DNA from: Ruminococcaceae bacterium UBA5413
GTDB lineage: Bacteria; Bacillota; Clostridia; Oscillospirales; Acutalibacteraceae
Assembly: GCA_002409585.1 (NCBI GenBank)
Contig: DHNP01000034.1
Coordinates: 45,786 to 67,918, forward strand
Direction of reading: 5' to 3'
Length of the DNA stretch: 22,133 nt
Positions 1 through 8,141 of the stretch are shown in pieces. A model generated the notes under the pieces. It was not told the DNA's origin, did no database searches, and worked only from the letters and a program-made list of their open reading frames with translations. A program made the position numbers and the translations under genes. Position 1 is the stretch's first letter, and every line of letters starts with the position of its first letter.

Positions 1-178
1 ACGGCATGCAGCCGTTTCAGGCTTTGAGGCCGTGCGCGTACTTTCAGAGATGACGGGCACTCCGGTGCCGGAGCCAATAGCTGAACTCGAAGACAAACCC
101 GTCAGGTTCGGCACTGTGTGCGCAAAAGAAGAAATGGGCGCCGAAGTGCTTAAGTTCGCTTCCGGCACGTTTGAGTGA
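1..178 (+). CDS. thrC: Threonine synthase, C-terminal end (partial)
   Basis: The window opens inside a gene read from base 2 to a TGA at 176-178, giving the last 58 residues of a protein. The fragment contains LSEMTGTPVPEPIAEL, then DKPVRFGTVCAKEEM. This resembles the C-terminus of long-form, PLP-dependent threonine synthases, where a 'leLs..tG..iP..l..L..kpv.h..v....m...v' stretch closes the protein. That enzyme converts O-phosphohomoserine to threonine. The catalytic part lies outside the window, so the call rests on the tail alone. The phosphoesterase gene follows after 13 nt, consistent with an operon. Confidence 0.55.
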   Translation, partial: RHAAVSGFEAVRVLSEMTGTPVPEPIAELEDKPVRFGTVCAKEEMGAEVLKFASGTFE

Positions 179-191
179 AAGACGGCTGCTT

Positions 192-893
192 ATGTCAGTA
201 TTTGCTATCGCGGACCTGCACCTGTCGCTTGGGGAAAACAAGCCGATGGACGTTTTCAAAGGCTGGGAAAACTACGTTGCCCGCCTCAAAAAAAACTGGA
301 TGGCAGTCGTCAGGGACACCGACACGGTTGTCATTGCCGGCGACGTGTCATGGGCGATGAAGCTTGACGGGGCGGAGAAAGACTTCGGTTTTATAAACTC
401 GCTGCCCGGGCGCAAGCTCATAGTCAAGGGCAACCACGACTACTGGTGGTCGACTAAAAAAAAGATAGAAACGTTCCTTTCGTCCCGCGGGTTCTCAAGC
501 ATTTCCATCATCCATAACAGCGCGGCCGCCGCGGAAAATATAGCCGTATGCGGCACGAGGGGATGGCTTTATTCGTCGGAAGCGCCTGAGGACGTGAAAG
601 TCCTCGAACGCGAGGTCGGCAGGCTGCGCGCTTCTATAAACGCTGCCGAAGCGCTTGGGCTTGAGCCGGTTGTGTTCATGCATTACCCGCCTGTTTACGA
701 TGGGGCGGAGTGCCGCGAGATTATGGACGTACTTTTCGGGCATGGCATAAAAAGATGTTATTTCGGGCATATACACGGCAGGGCTGCGGCTAAGCGCGCG
801 CCCGACGGGGATTACCGCGGGATTGAGATGCATCTTGTTTCGTGCGATACGGTTGATTTTACGCCTGTTTTGGTAAGACAGCGGCAGGAATGA
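192..893 (+). CDS. Calcineurin-like metallophosphoesterase
   Basis: A 233-residue cytosolic hydrolase of the calcineurin-like superfamily. The dinuclear-metal motifs appear in order: ADLHL (D8, H10), AGD (D51), GNHD (80-83), H164 in MHYPP and GHIHG (192-196). The YWW after GNHD is typical of the short bacterial 'serine/threonine phosphatase' subgroup seen in Clostridia. The substrate cannot be read from sequence. An in-frame TTG at 171 would overlap the upstream stop, but ATG 192 gives the expected compact N-terminus MSVFAIADLHL, so I prefer it. Neither start has a strong ribosome binding site, so coupling to the preceding gene is likely. A weak hairpin plus T-run follows the gene. Confidence 0.85.
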   Translation: MSVFAIADLHLSLGENKPMDVFKGWENYVARLKKNWMAVVRDTDTVVIAGDVSWAMKLDGAEKDFGFINSLPGRKLIVKGNHDYWWSTKKKIETFLSSRGFSSISIIHNSAAAAENIAVCGTRGWLYSSEAPEDVKVLEREVGRLRASINAAEALGLEPVVFMHYPPVYDGAECREIMDVLFGHGIKRCYFGHIHGRAAAKRAPDGDYRGIEMHLVSCDTVDFTPVLVRQRQE

Positions 894-920
894 CAATTTT
901 AGTATTAATTGTTGTTTTTA
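892..920 (+). terminator. Weak AT-rich terminator after the phosphoesterase gene
   Basis: ACAATT at 893-898 pairs with AATTGT at 907-912 across an 8-nt loop, followed by TGTTTTTA. The stem is short and AT-only, so termination may be partial. It starts inside the stop codon of the gene and sits before the tig promoter, which is where a terminator would be expected. Confidence 0.35.
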
Positions 921-941
921 TAAAAACATTTCATTAATATG

Positions 942-970
942 TAGAAACTTTTAAAGTCATGTGTTATAAT
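942..970 (+). promoter_or_regulatory. Promoter of tig, extended -10
   Basis: A perfect extended -10, TGTTATAAT, lies at 962-970. A modest -35 (TAGAAA, 942-947) sits 17 nt upstream of the TATAAT. Transcription would start near 977, giving a leader of about 33 nt that contains AGGAGG at 996-1001. Confidence 0.7.
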
Positions 971-1009
971 TAACGTTGACAATTTGCTATTTTGCAGGAG
1001 GAAAATATA

Positions 1010-2359
1010 ATGAGCTTAGAGTCGTCTAACAAAGTCGATACAAACCGCTACCAGCTTGAAGTTAAGGTTGACGCGGACAAATTTGAGGGTGCCGTTAACA
1101 AGGCATACCTTAAAAATAGAAATAAGATAATGATTCCGGGTTTCCGTAAAGGCAAGGCGCCGAGAAAATTCATAGAGAAATATTACGGCGAAAAAGTTTT
1201 TTACGATGATGCCATAAACGATGTCTATCCTGACGCGCTTGAGGAAGCCATAAAGGAATCGGAGCTTGGGTTTGTAGAGGATAAAATCGACTTCGACCTT
1301 GTTTCGGCCGATAAGGACGGCCTTAAGTTTAAAGCAACCATAACGACAAAGCCGGAAGTTCAGATAGAAGGCTACAAGGGAATTAAAGTCGAAAAGGAAA
1401 TCCCGAATGTAACTGACGGGGACGTCGACAAAGAGCTTGAAAATATACGCGAGCGCGACTCAAGGATGGTAACGGTAGACGACAGGACGGCACAGAAAGG
1501 CGACATAGCCGTCATTGACTTTGACGGTTACGCGGACGGCGAGCGCTTTGAGGGCGGCAAAGGTGAAAACTACAGCCTTACCCTTGGCAGCGGCCAGTTT
1601 ATAAACGGCTTTGAGGATCAGGTAATAGGCCATAAAACAGGTGAGGAATTCGACGTAAACGTCAAATTCCCGGACGATTACGGGGAAAAAAGCTTAGCCG
1701 GCAGGGACTCTGTTTTCAAAGTGAAGCTGCATGAGATCAAAGTAAAGGAATTGCCTCAGCTCGACGACGACTTTGTAAAAGACGTGAGCGAGTTTGACAC
1801 GCTTGACGAGTATAAGGCCGATATAAAGAAAAATATCGAAAAAAGAAAAGAAGATATTTCGAAGGATAAAGTGGATAACCAGCTTATAGACAAGGTAAAC
1901 GAGCTGCTTAAGGCCGACATACCGGAGGCCATGTTCAGGAACAGGGTCGACGACGACCTCAAGGATTTCAGCTACCGTTTGCAGTCCCAGGGGATGAATA
2001 TCCAAAAATATATGCAGTATACCGGCGAAAACGAGGAAGCCATACGCAAGAGGTTCCGCCCGCAGGCAGAGCGCCAGGTAAAGTTCCGCCTTGCGCTTGA
2101 AAAGATAGCGGAGCTTGAAGCCATAAAGCCTACTGAGGAAGACCTCGAAAAAGAGTATAAAAAGTATGCCGATGCATATAAGATAGACCAGGAAAAAATC
2201 AAAAAGCTTATAAAGAGCGAAGACCTTTCAAAGGACATCGCTGTGGAAAAAGCTTTTGATGTCATACGCGACAGCGCGGAAGTGACCGAAGTCCCCGAAA
2301 AGACTGGGGAAGGCGAAAAAAAGGCTGAAGCAGACGAAAGCGGAGCTTCCGCCGACTGA
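1010..2359 (+). CDS. tig: Trigger factor, ribosome-associated chaperone
   Basis: Trigger factor binds near the ribosome exit tunnel and shields nascent chains. It also has peptidyl-prolyl isomerase activity. The 449-residue protein has the expected length and order. The N-terminal ribosome-binding domain carries the signature GFRKGKAP (residues 44-51). An FKBP-type PPIase domain spans roughly 160-245, including VIDFDGYADGERFEGG and SGQFINGFEDQVIG. A charged helical SurA-like chaperone domain follows to about 430, and the tail is acidic (Glu/Ala/Lys-rich). Start ATG 1010 has AGGAGG 8 nt upstream; an in-frame TTG at 992 lies upstream of this site and is not needed. Followed by clpP and clpX as in most Firmicutes. 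Confidence 0.98.
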   Translation: MSLESSNKVDTNRYQLEVKVDADKFEGAVNKAYLKNRNKIMIPGFRKGKAPRKFIEKYYGEKVFYDDAINDVYPDALEEAIKESELGFVEDKIDFDLVSADKDGLKFKATITTKPEVQIEGYKGIKVEKEIPNVTDGDVDKELENIRERDSRMVTVDDRTAQKGDIAVIDFDGYADGERFEGGKGENYSLTLGSGQFINGFEDQVIGHKTGEEFDVNVKFPDDYGEKSLAGRDSVFKVKLHEIKVKELPQLDDDFVKDVSEFDTLDEYKADIKKNIEKRKEDISKDKVDNQLIDKVNELLKADIPEAMFRNRVDDDLKDFSYRLQSQGMNIQKYMQYTGENEEAIRKRFRPQAERQVKFRLALEKIAELEAIKPTEEDLEKEYKKYADAYKIDQEKIKKLIKSEDLSKDIAVEKAFDVIRDSAEVTEVPEKTGEGEKKAEADESGASAD

Positions 2360-2434
2360 ATGCCTTTAAGCGGGGGATTATTCACGCACCCGAAAATAAA
2401 AGCGGAATAAATATCTTATGATTAGTCAATGCTT

Positions 2435-2440
2435 TATAAT
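2435..2440 (+). promoter_or_regulatory. Possible clpP promoter -10 (TATAAT)
   Basis: A consensus TATAAT lies in the 108-nt gap between tig and clpP. No good -35 is found at 16-18 nt; the nearest hexamer is TATCTT at 2412. It would give a leader of about 20 nt with GGGAGG at 2454-2459. No CIRCE or CtsR operator is visible. Confidence 0.4.
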
Positions 2441-2467
2441 ATTGCCGACGGTTGGGAGGTATTTTTA

Positions 2468-3052
2468 ATGAGCAACCTTGTACCTTACGTTATCGAGCAG
2501 ACGAGCCGCGGAGAGCGCTCTTACGATATTTTTTCAAGGCTTCTTAACGACAGGATCGTTATGCTGACAGACGAGGTAAACGATGCCACGTCAAGCCTTG
2601 TAGTGGCACAGCTTTTATACCTTGAGGGGCAGGACCCCGCAAAGGACATAAGCCTTTACATTAACAGCCCGGGCGGTTCGGTTACGTCGGGACTTGCCAT
2701 TTACGACACAATGCAGTATATAAAATGCGACGTTGCCACCATATGCATGGGCATGGCCGCCAGTATGGGCGCTTTCCTGCTTACGGCGGGCGCGAAGGGC
2801 AAGAGGATGGCGCTGCCGAACAGCGACATAATGATCCACCAGCCGAGCGGCGGGACGAAAGGCCAGGCTTCCGACATAAAAATACAGGCTGAGCATATGC
2901 TGTTTATAAAAAAGAAATTGAACCGGATCTTTTCAGAAAGGACCGGCCAGCCTCTTGAAGTCATTGAAAGAGATACGGAACGCGACAACTTTATGACTGC
3001 CGAGGAGGCCGTAAAGTACGGCCTTATTGACAAGGTTATAACCAGTAGATGA
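2468..3052 (+). CDS. clpP: ATP-dependent Clp protease proteolytic subunit ClpP
   Basis: ClpP forms the tetradecameric serine-protease chamber that works with ClpX and degrades unfolded or tagged proteins. The 194-residue product has the catalytic triad in its family motifs: Ser99 in GMAASMGAF, His124 in IMIHQP and Asp173 in ERDTERDNFM. The N-terminus LVPYVIEQTSRGERSYDIFS is the usual propeptide and mature start. ATG 2468 follows GGGAGG with 8 nt spacing. The in-frame upstream ATG at 2429 falls inside the predicted -10 and is rejected. clpX starts 14 nt after the stop, so the two are co-transcribed. Confidence 0.98.
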   Translation: MSNLVPYVIEQTSRGERSYDIFSRLLNDRIVMLTDEVNDATSSLVVAQLLYLEGQDPAKDISLYINSPGGSVTSGLAIYDTMQYIKCDVATICMGMAASMGAFLLTAGAKGKRMALPNSDIMIHQPSGGTKGQASDIKIQAEHMLFIKKKLNRIFSERTGQPLEVIERDTERDNFMTAEEAVKYGLIDKVITSR

Positions 3053-3066
3053 GATAGGGTGATGTA

Positions 3067-4386
3067 ATGCCTAACGGCGATGACAATAAAGGCAGGGAGA
3101 TATGCTGTTCTTTCTGCGGCAAGCCGCAGAGCGAGGCGCGCCGCCTTATAGCGGGGCCTGGGGTTTTTATCTGCGATGAGTGCATAGAGCTGTGCATGTC
3201 CATACTGAACGACGAGAAAAACCTGTGCTCTAAAAAAGAAAATTACAGTGAATCTGTTTCCGAACTGCCTAAGCCGCATGAGATAAAAAAGCAGCTTGAC
3301 GACTATGTCATAGGGCAGGATGAAGCTAAAGTAGCGCTGTCGGTGGCGGTTTACAACCACTATAAGCGCATATATTACAACAGCGGGGCAAGCGATGACG
3401 TTGAGCTTACCAAAAGCAACGTGCTGCTTTTGGGGCCGACCGGCGTAGGCAAGACGCTGCTTGCGCAGACGCTTGCGCGCATACTCGACGTGCCGTTCGC
3501 CATAGCGGACGCTACGACGCTTACGGAAGCGGGGTATGTCGGCGAGGACGTTGAAAATATTTTGCTGCGCCTTATACAGGCCGCAGACTTTGATATAGAA
3601 AAAGCCGAGCACGGTATAATATATATAGATGAGATAGACAAGATAGCGCGTAAGTCGGAGAACCCCTCCATTACCCGCGACGTAAGCGGGGAGGGTGTCC
3701 AGCAGGCGCTTTTGAAAATACTCGAAGGCACTGTTTCAAACGTGCCGCCGCAGGGCGGCAGGAAACATCCGCAGCAGGAATTTCTGCAGATAGATACTTC
3801 CAATATACTGTTCATATGCGGCGGTGCTTTCGACGGGCTTAAGTCCATAGTCGAAAAGCGCACGGCGACGTCTGCCATAGGCTTCGGCGCCGAGATACAC
3901 AGTAAGGAAGAATTTTACAAAACAGCATGGATGGAAAACGTAATACCGCATGACCTCGTGAAGTACGGCCTTATACCTGAGCTTGTCGGCCGCCTGCCGG
4001 TAATAGCAACCCTTGACGACCTTGACGAAAAAGCCCTTGTAAGGATCCTGACGGAGCCTAAAAACAGCCTTGTCAGCCAGTACAAGAAGCTCTTTCAGCT
4101 TGATAAGGTTGACTTGGAGTTTGAGCCGGACGCATTGCTGGCAATAGCTAAAATGACTCTCGAACGTCACACCGGCGCGAGGGGGCTTAAGTCAGTCATG
4201 GAAAGCTTTCTCAAAAACCTTATGTATAACGTCCCCTCGGACTATACTATAGAAAAAGTGGTAATAAATAAAGATACTGTCGAAGACAGCAAGAATGTCC
4301 AGATTGTCCGCAACCCTGAAAGGACGCCGGTAAAGCTTACCGTAAGCGTTCCTAAAAAACGCGGGAGAAGAAGCTCTGCCTGCTGA
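3067..4386 (+). CDS. clpX: ATP-dependent Clp protease ATPase subunit ClpX
   Basis: AAA+ unfoldase that feeds substrates into ClpP. The N-terminal zinc-binding domain has C14-x2-C17 and C36-x2-C39. The ATPase module has Walker A GPTGVGKT (123-130), the pore-loop motif GYVG (156-159) and Walker B IIYIDEID (184-191). The ClpP-docking IGF loop is at 271-273. At 439 residues it is slightly longer than usual because of a basic tail ending KKRGRRSSAC. The AGGGTGAT just before ATG 3067 acts as the ribosome binding site. It lies in an operon with clpP, and no terminator separates it from the lon promoter. Confidence 0.98.
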   Translation: MPNGDDNKGREICCSFCGKPQSEARRLIAGPGVFICDECIELCMSILNDEKNLCSKKENYSESVSELPKPHEIKKQLDDYVIGQDEAKVALSVAVYNHYKRIYYNSGASDDVELTKSNVLLLGPTGVGKTLLAQTLARILDVPFAIADATTLTEAGYVGEDVENILLRLIQAADFDIEKAEHGIIYIDEIDKIARKSENPSITRDVSGEGVQQALLKILEGTVSNVPPQGGRKHPQQEFLQIDTSNILFICGGAFDGLKSIVEKRTATSAIGFGAEIHSKEEFYKTAWMENVIPHDLVKYGLIPELVGRLPVIATLDDLDEKALVRILTEPKNSLVSQYKKLFQLDKVDLEFEPDALLAIAKMTLERHTGARGLKSVMESFLKNLMYNVPSDYTIEKVVINKDTVEDSKNVQIVRNPERTPVKLTVSVPKKRGRRSSAC

Positions 4387-4407
4387 CGGCACTTTAACGG
4401 CAATATA

Positions 4408-4416
4408 TGCTATAAT
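4408..4416 (+). promoter_or_regulatory. Promoter of lon, extended -10
   Basis: TGCTATAAT, a perfect extended -10, lies in the 112-nt gap between clpX and lon. No convincing -35 is found at 16-18 nt, which is acceptable for an extended -10 promoter. The start would be near 4423, giving a leader of about 75 nt. Confidence 0.55.
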
Positions 4417-4437
4417 TAAATATGATGGTATTTTTTA

Positions 4438-4477
4438 CTGCCGCGGCAGCGTTATCTTGATTTCGCTTGGCGGCAGC
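4438..4477 (+). other. Alternative-pairing repeats in the lon leader
   Basis: CTGCCGCGGCAG (4438-4449) is a perfect 12-bp palindrome. Its GCGGCAGC half recurs at 4470-4477. CTGCCGC at 4438-4444 can pair with the second copy (4470-4476) across 25 nt to form a hairpin ending just before the AAGGAG site (4487-4492). It could also be a protein-binding site, or chance. Confidence 0.3.
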
Positions 4478-4498
4478 ATTTTTTTCAAGGAGTTATTT

Positions 4499-6931
4499 AT
4501 GAATGCCGATATTAAACCTATTAAAGTAGAGAAAAAGACTTTGCCGGCCATCCCGCTTAGGGGGCTGGTTATATTTCCCGGTATGCTGCTCCAGTTCGAC
4601 GTGGGGCGCGAGAAGTCGGTCTTGGCCCTCGAAAAGGCAATGGACGCGGACCAGCTTGTTTTTCTCGTAGCCCAACAAGACATCACGGACGACGACCCGA
4701 AGTCTGAAAAGGTGTACGGCGTAGGCGTCGTCGCCAAAGTAAAGCAGGTCATACGCCGCGGCGAGAACGGCATGCGCCTTTTTGCGGAAGGGCTTTACAG
4801 GGCGGAAATACTCTCTACAGTGAGCGAGAAGCCTTATTTCACCGTAAGCCTGATGCGGCTTGAAACACAGCCTTACAGGGCGACTAAACGCACAGAGGCG
4901 CTCGTTCGCTACACGCAGAACCTTTTCGAGCAGTTCATACAGAACTACAGCCGTATACCGCCGGACATAGTCCTCGGTGTAATACAAAAAAAGAACTGCG
5001 GCGAGCTTGCGGATTATATAGCTTCTAATATCATTTTTGATTATGAGCAAAAACAGCTTATACTTGAGGAACTCAACCCGGTAAGGCGCCTTAAGAAACT
5101 TGTAAAAGTTTTGGAAAGTGAAATAAAGATACTTTCCATAGAAACTCAGATAAGCGAAAAGGCCAAAGAGCAGATAGACAAAAACCAGCGCGACTATTTT
5201 TTGCGCGAGCAGATGCGCGCCATATCAGACGAGCTCGGCGAGGACGATAACCCTCAGCAGGAGTCGGACGAACTGCGCAAGCGAATAAAGGAGCTGCGGC
5301 TGCCGCAGCTGCAGAACGACAAGCTTTTGAAAGAGTGCGACAGGCTTTCAAAGATGCCCGAAGGCTCCCACGAGGCGAGCGTGATAGTCAGCTATGTGGA
5401 AACGTGCCTCGACCTGCCGTGGAACGTGTCAAGCAAAGAGGACATAAACCTCAGGAAAGCCAAAAGCATACTTGACCGCGACCACTACGGACTTAAGGAA
5501 GTCAAGGAAAGGATACTCGAGATACTTGCCGTAAAAAAACTTGCGCCAAATATAAAAGGGCAGATAATCTGCCTTGCGGGTCCGCCCGGAGTAGGCAAGA
5601 CTTCCATTGCCCACTCCATAGCGGAAGCTACCGGGCGGAAATATGTACGCGTTTCACTCGGCGGCGTGCGCGACGAGTCGGACATAGTCGGCCACAGGCG
5701 GACGTATATCGGCTCTATGCCCGGCCGCATAATATCGGCCATAAAGCAGGCTGGAACAAACAACCCCCTTCTCTTACTTGATGAGATAGACAAAATGGGT
5801 AACAATTTCAGGGGGGACCCGTCGTCCGCTATGCTGGAAGTGCTTGACGCTGAGCAGAATTCTGCTTTTTACGACCATTATATAGATATGCCGTTTGATT
5901 TGAGCAAGGTGCTTTTCATAACGACGGCAAACGATGCGGGCGCCATACCGGAGCCGCTTTACGACCGCATGGACGTTATAACCTTAGGCAGCTATACACA
6001 TTTGGAAAAGTACAATATCGCCGTAAAGCATTTGATACCAAAGCAGCTTAAAAAACACGGCATGGACGGCAAGATGCTGCGCTTTACGCCGTCGGCCGTC
6101 CATATGCTCATAGACGGCTACACACGCGAAGCCGGCGTAAGGAGCCTTGAGCGCCAGATAGCTTCTGTCTGCCGCAAATGCGCAAAGTATTTTGTGGAAA
6201 ATAAAAATAAAAAAATTATTATAAACGTAAAGAAAGTGCCGGAGCTTCTCGGCCCGCAGAAATTCAGGGACGACAGCATAAGTAAAAAAGATATGGTAGG
6301 CCTTGTAAACGGGCTTGCGTGGACCAGCGTAGGCGGCACTATACTGCCCATTGAAGTGGCAGTCATGGACGGCACGGGTAAGATAGAGCTTACAGGCTCG
6401 CTCGGCGACGTTATGAAGGAGTCCGCCAAAACAGCCATAAGCTGCATACGCACAAGGGCGTCGAGCCTTGGCATAGAACACGACTTTTACACTAAATACG
6501 ATATCCACATACACGCGCCGGAGGGCGCGATACCTAAGGACGGCCCGTCCGCTGGTACTGCCATGGCAACGGCTATTACCTCCGCACTGTGCGACATACC
6601 CATAAAGCACGACGTCGCCATGACAGGCGAGATAACGCTTCTGGGCAGGGTGCTGCCTATAGGCGGCCTTAAGGAAAAGACGATGGCGGCGTACCGCTCA
6701 GGTATAAAAACGGTTATAATCCCCGCAGACAACGTTTCGGATTTGGAGGAAATAGATTCGGCCGTTAAACAGTCTATAGACTTTAAACCGGTTGAAAAGA
6801 TAGACCAGGTTCTGCGCCTCGCCCTTCAGAGGATGCCGTCGCCAGGGCGCTGTACCGCGAAAGGCGCCGCCGGCGGGGACCCAAAACCGGAGCAGCAGTT
6901 ACCGGCAGGCGCCGCCGCCATACCGCAGTAA
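4499..6931 (+). CDS. lon: ATP-dependent protease Lon (LonA type)
   Basis: Cytosolic hexameric AAA+ protease that degrades damaged and regulatory proteins. The 810-residue chain has the LonA order. The N-terminal substrate-binding domain begins LPAIPLRGLVIFPGM and is followed by a coiled-coil region (about 190-310). The AAA+ module has Walker A GPPGVGKT (361-368) and Walker B LLLLDEIDKM (424-433). The protease domain has the Ser684-Lys727 dyad in DGPSAGTAM and GGLKEKTMA; the 43-residue separation matches E. coli Lon. ATG 4499 has AAGGAG 6 nt upstream; the in-frame TTG at 4457 has no such site. A Gly/Ala/Pro-rich tail after about residue 780 is not part of the conserved fold. engB starts 12 nt after the stop. 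Confidence 0.98.
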   Translation: MNADIKPIKVEKKTLPAIPLRGLVIFPGMLLQFDVGREKSVLALEKAMDADQLVFLVAQQDITDDDPKSEKVYGVGVVAKVKQVIRRGENGMRLFAEGLYRAEILSTVSEKPYFTVSLMRLETQPYRATKRTEALVRYTQNLFEQFIQNYSRIPPDIVLGVIQKKNCGELADYIASNIIFDYEQKQLILEELNPVRRLKKLVKVLESEIKILSIETQISEKAKEQIDKNQRDYFLREQMRAISDELGEDDNPQQESDELRKRIKELRLPQLQNDKLLKECDRLSKMPEGSHEASVIVSYVETCLDLPWNVSSKEDINLRKAKSILDRDHYGLKEVKERILEILAVKKLAPNIKGQIICLAGPPGVGKTSIAHSIAEATGRKYVRVSLGGVRDESDIVGHRRTYIGSMPGRIISAIKQAGTNNPLLLLDEIDKMGNNFRGDPSSAMLEVLDAEQNSAFYDHYIDMPFDLSKVLFITTANDAGAIPEPLYDRMDVITLGSYTHLEKYNIAVKHLIPKQLKKHGMDGKMLRFTPSAVHMLIDGYTREAGVRSLERQIASVCRKCAKYFVENKNKKIIINVKKVPELLGPQKFRDDSISKKDMVGLVNGLAWTSVGGTILPIEVAVMDGTGKIELTGSLGDVMKESAKTAISCIRTRASSLGIEHDFYTKYDIHIHAPEGAIPKDGPSAGTAMATAITSALCDIPIKHDVAMTGEITLLGRVLPIGGLKEKTMAAYRSGIKTVIIPADNVSDLEEIDSAVKQSIDFKPVEKIDQVLRLALQRMPSPGRCTAKGAAGGDPKPEQQLPAGAAAIPQ

Positions 6932-6943
6932 AGGTTGTGTACC

Positions 6944-7531
6944 ATGAGTTTTGAAAACGCTGAGTTCGAGATGTCTGCGGGGCTTGCTTCGCAGCTGCCG
7001 GACTGTACGCTGCCGGAGATAGTTTTTTCCGGCAGGTCAAACGTCGGAAAGTCGTCGCTTATAAATAAACTCCTCAACAGAAAGTCAATAGCGAGGGTAA
7101 GCTCAAAGCCGGGAAAAACCGCAACTATAAATTTTTACAATATCGGGTTCTGCAGGTTTGTTGATTTGCCGGGGTACGGCTACGCCAAAGTGCCTTACGA
7201 GGAAAAGCTGCGCTGGAGCGGCCTTGTTGAGGGGTACTTTTCGTCAGGCAGGCACATAAAAACCGTCGTGCAGCTTACGGATATCCGCCGCGCGCCCTCT
7301 GCGGAGGATATGCAGATGATAGATTACGTGCAGGAGCTCGGCGTGCCGTGCATTGTTGCCGCCACTAAGTCGGACAAGCTGAACCGTGCGCAGACTGAAA
7401 AGCAGCTCGGCCTTTACGACGGACTTTTTGGCCGCAGGCAAAATACGGAGTTCATACCGGTTTCGTCGTTTAACGGCGATGGTACAGAAGAAATAAAAAA
7501 GATTATTTTAGGCCTTTGCGGGCATAAGTAA
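6944..7531 (+). CDS. engB: Ribosome-biogenesis GTPase EngB (YsxC/YihA)
   Basis: A TRAFAC-class GTPase needed for large ribosomal subunit maturation. The 195 residues carry all G motifs: G1 GRSNVGKSS (30-38), a G2 region GKTATINFY, G3 DLPGYGYAKV (from 74), G4 TKSDK (141-145) and a G5-like SS near the C-terminus. ATG 6944 has AAAGG 9 nt upstream; the in-frame TTG at 6935 is too close to that site. It follows lon by 12 nt, the lonA-ysxC pairing common in Firmicutes, so it is probably expressed from the lon promoter. Confidence 0.96.
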   Translation: MSFENAEFEMSAGLASQLPDCTLPEIVFSGRSNVGKSSLINKLLNRKSIARVSSKPGKTATINFYNIGFCRFVDLPGYGYAKVPYEEKLRWSGLVEGYFSSGRHIKTVVQLTDIRRAPSAEDMQMIDYVQELGVPCIVAATKSDKLNRAQTEKQLGLYDGLFGRRQNTEFIPVSSFNGDGTEEIKKIILGLCGHK

Positions 7532-7581
7532 AGAAAGAATTGAAACTTTGACGTGCATATTTAAGAAAGGGGCTTTAGTCT

Positions 7582-7965
7582 ATGCCGCGCCCTAAAAAAT
7601 TCCGAAGGGTATGCAGCCTGCCGCGGGTAAAAAATTTCATCCCTGCCGAGGCTTCCGGCACGGCTGAAACCGTTACAATGAGCGTTGAGGAGTACGAGGT
7701 TATACGCCTTATGGACCTTGACGATTTTAACCAGGACGAAACGGCCGAAAGGATTGGCGTGGCGCGCTCGACGGTGCAGAGGATATACGACGGCGCGAGG
7801 AAAAAGATTGCCGACTGTATCGTAAACGGAAAAAGCCTCAGGATAGAAGGCGGAAATTACAGGCTGTGCGCCGGTGAAGCCGAGGGGGAGATGTGCGGCT
7901 GCCGTAATTGCCGCAGGAGGCGCTGTTTTTGCGTGAACGGCGGCGGTGAGCAGAAAGACCGCTGA
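7582..7965 (+). CDS. DUF134 (UPF0251) family DNA-binding protein
   Basis: The 127-residue product begins with the family hallmark MPRPKKFRRV and has a helix-turn-helix around residues 38-75 (EEYEVIRLMDLDDFNQDETAERIGV, then ARSTVQRIYDGARKKI), resembling sigma-70 region 4. The C-terminus is rich in cysteine (C96, C105, C107, C110, C115, C117), suggesting metal or redox binding. This family often sits near metal- or FeS-related genes, but its target is unknown. ATG 7582 has AAAGGGG 9 nt upstream. It lies 50 nt after engB and may be co-transcribed with it. A strong hairpin about 100 nt downstream closes the unit. Confidence 0.88.
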   Translation: MPRPKKFRRVCSLPRVKNFIPAEASGTAETVTMSVEEYEVIRLMDLDDFNQDETAERIGVARSTVQRIYDGARKKIADCIVNGKSLRIEGGNYRLCAGEAEGEMCGCRNCRRRRCFCVNGGGEQKDR

Positions 7966-8069
7966 TTAAGGGGAAGGCGCCGCGCATGAGGAAGTGAAAA
8001 ACCTTTTGAGGAAAATTCCCGCGCCGCTTTTTGCATGATTGCGTGCGGGAAGTACTATATTTTAAGATT

Positions 8070-8111
8070 AAAACGCACTTTAGCCGCCTTTTTGCGGTTA
8101 AAGTGCATTTT
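8070..8111 (+). terminator. Long, nearly symmetrical terminator hairpin
   Basis: An 18-bp stem (8070-8087 with 8094-8111) closes a CTTTTT loop and contains one G-U pair and one C-A mismatch. It is flanked by AAAA on the left and TTTT on the right, so it could terminate transcription in either direction. It separates the DUF134 gene from the acn promoter. Between the DUF134 stop and this hairpin I see only a minor GC-rich tract ending in TTTTT near 8030. Confidence 0.7.
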
Positions 8112-8123
8112 ACGCCCTGTAAA

Positions 8124-8141
8124 GAGTTAAAATGTTGACAA
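8124..8141 (+). promoter_or_regulatory. Putative Rex operator at the acn promoter
   Basis: GAGTTAAAATGTTGACAA matches the Rex consensus TTGTTAAnnnnTTAACAA at 11 of the 14 fixed positions. The right half TTGACAA fits TTnACAA exactly. It overlaps the -35 hexamer (8135-8140), where a repressor would block RNA polymerase. The operon behind it ends with rex itself, which makes autoregulation plausible. The left half is degenerate at its first two bases. Confidence 0.5.

Noticed and set aside
971..985. Rex-like half-site GTTGACAA downstream of the tig -10
   Set aside because: The other half-site does not match; only TTGACAA is shared, and it lies downstream of the -10.
2701..3612. Long reverse-strand open frame (about 300 codons) across clpP and clpX
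   Set aside because: It lies opposite two certain genes with intact motifs; it mirrors their codon bias and has no start signal.
897..4498. CIRCE or CtsR heat-shock operators around tig, clpP, clpX and lon
   Set aside because: No TTAGCACTC-N9-GAGTGCTAA element and no tandem GGTCAAA-type heptads were found.
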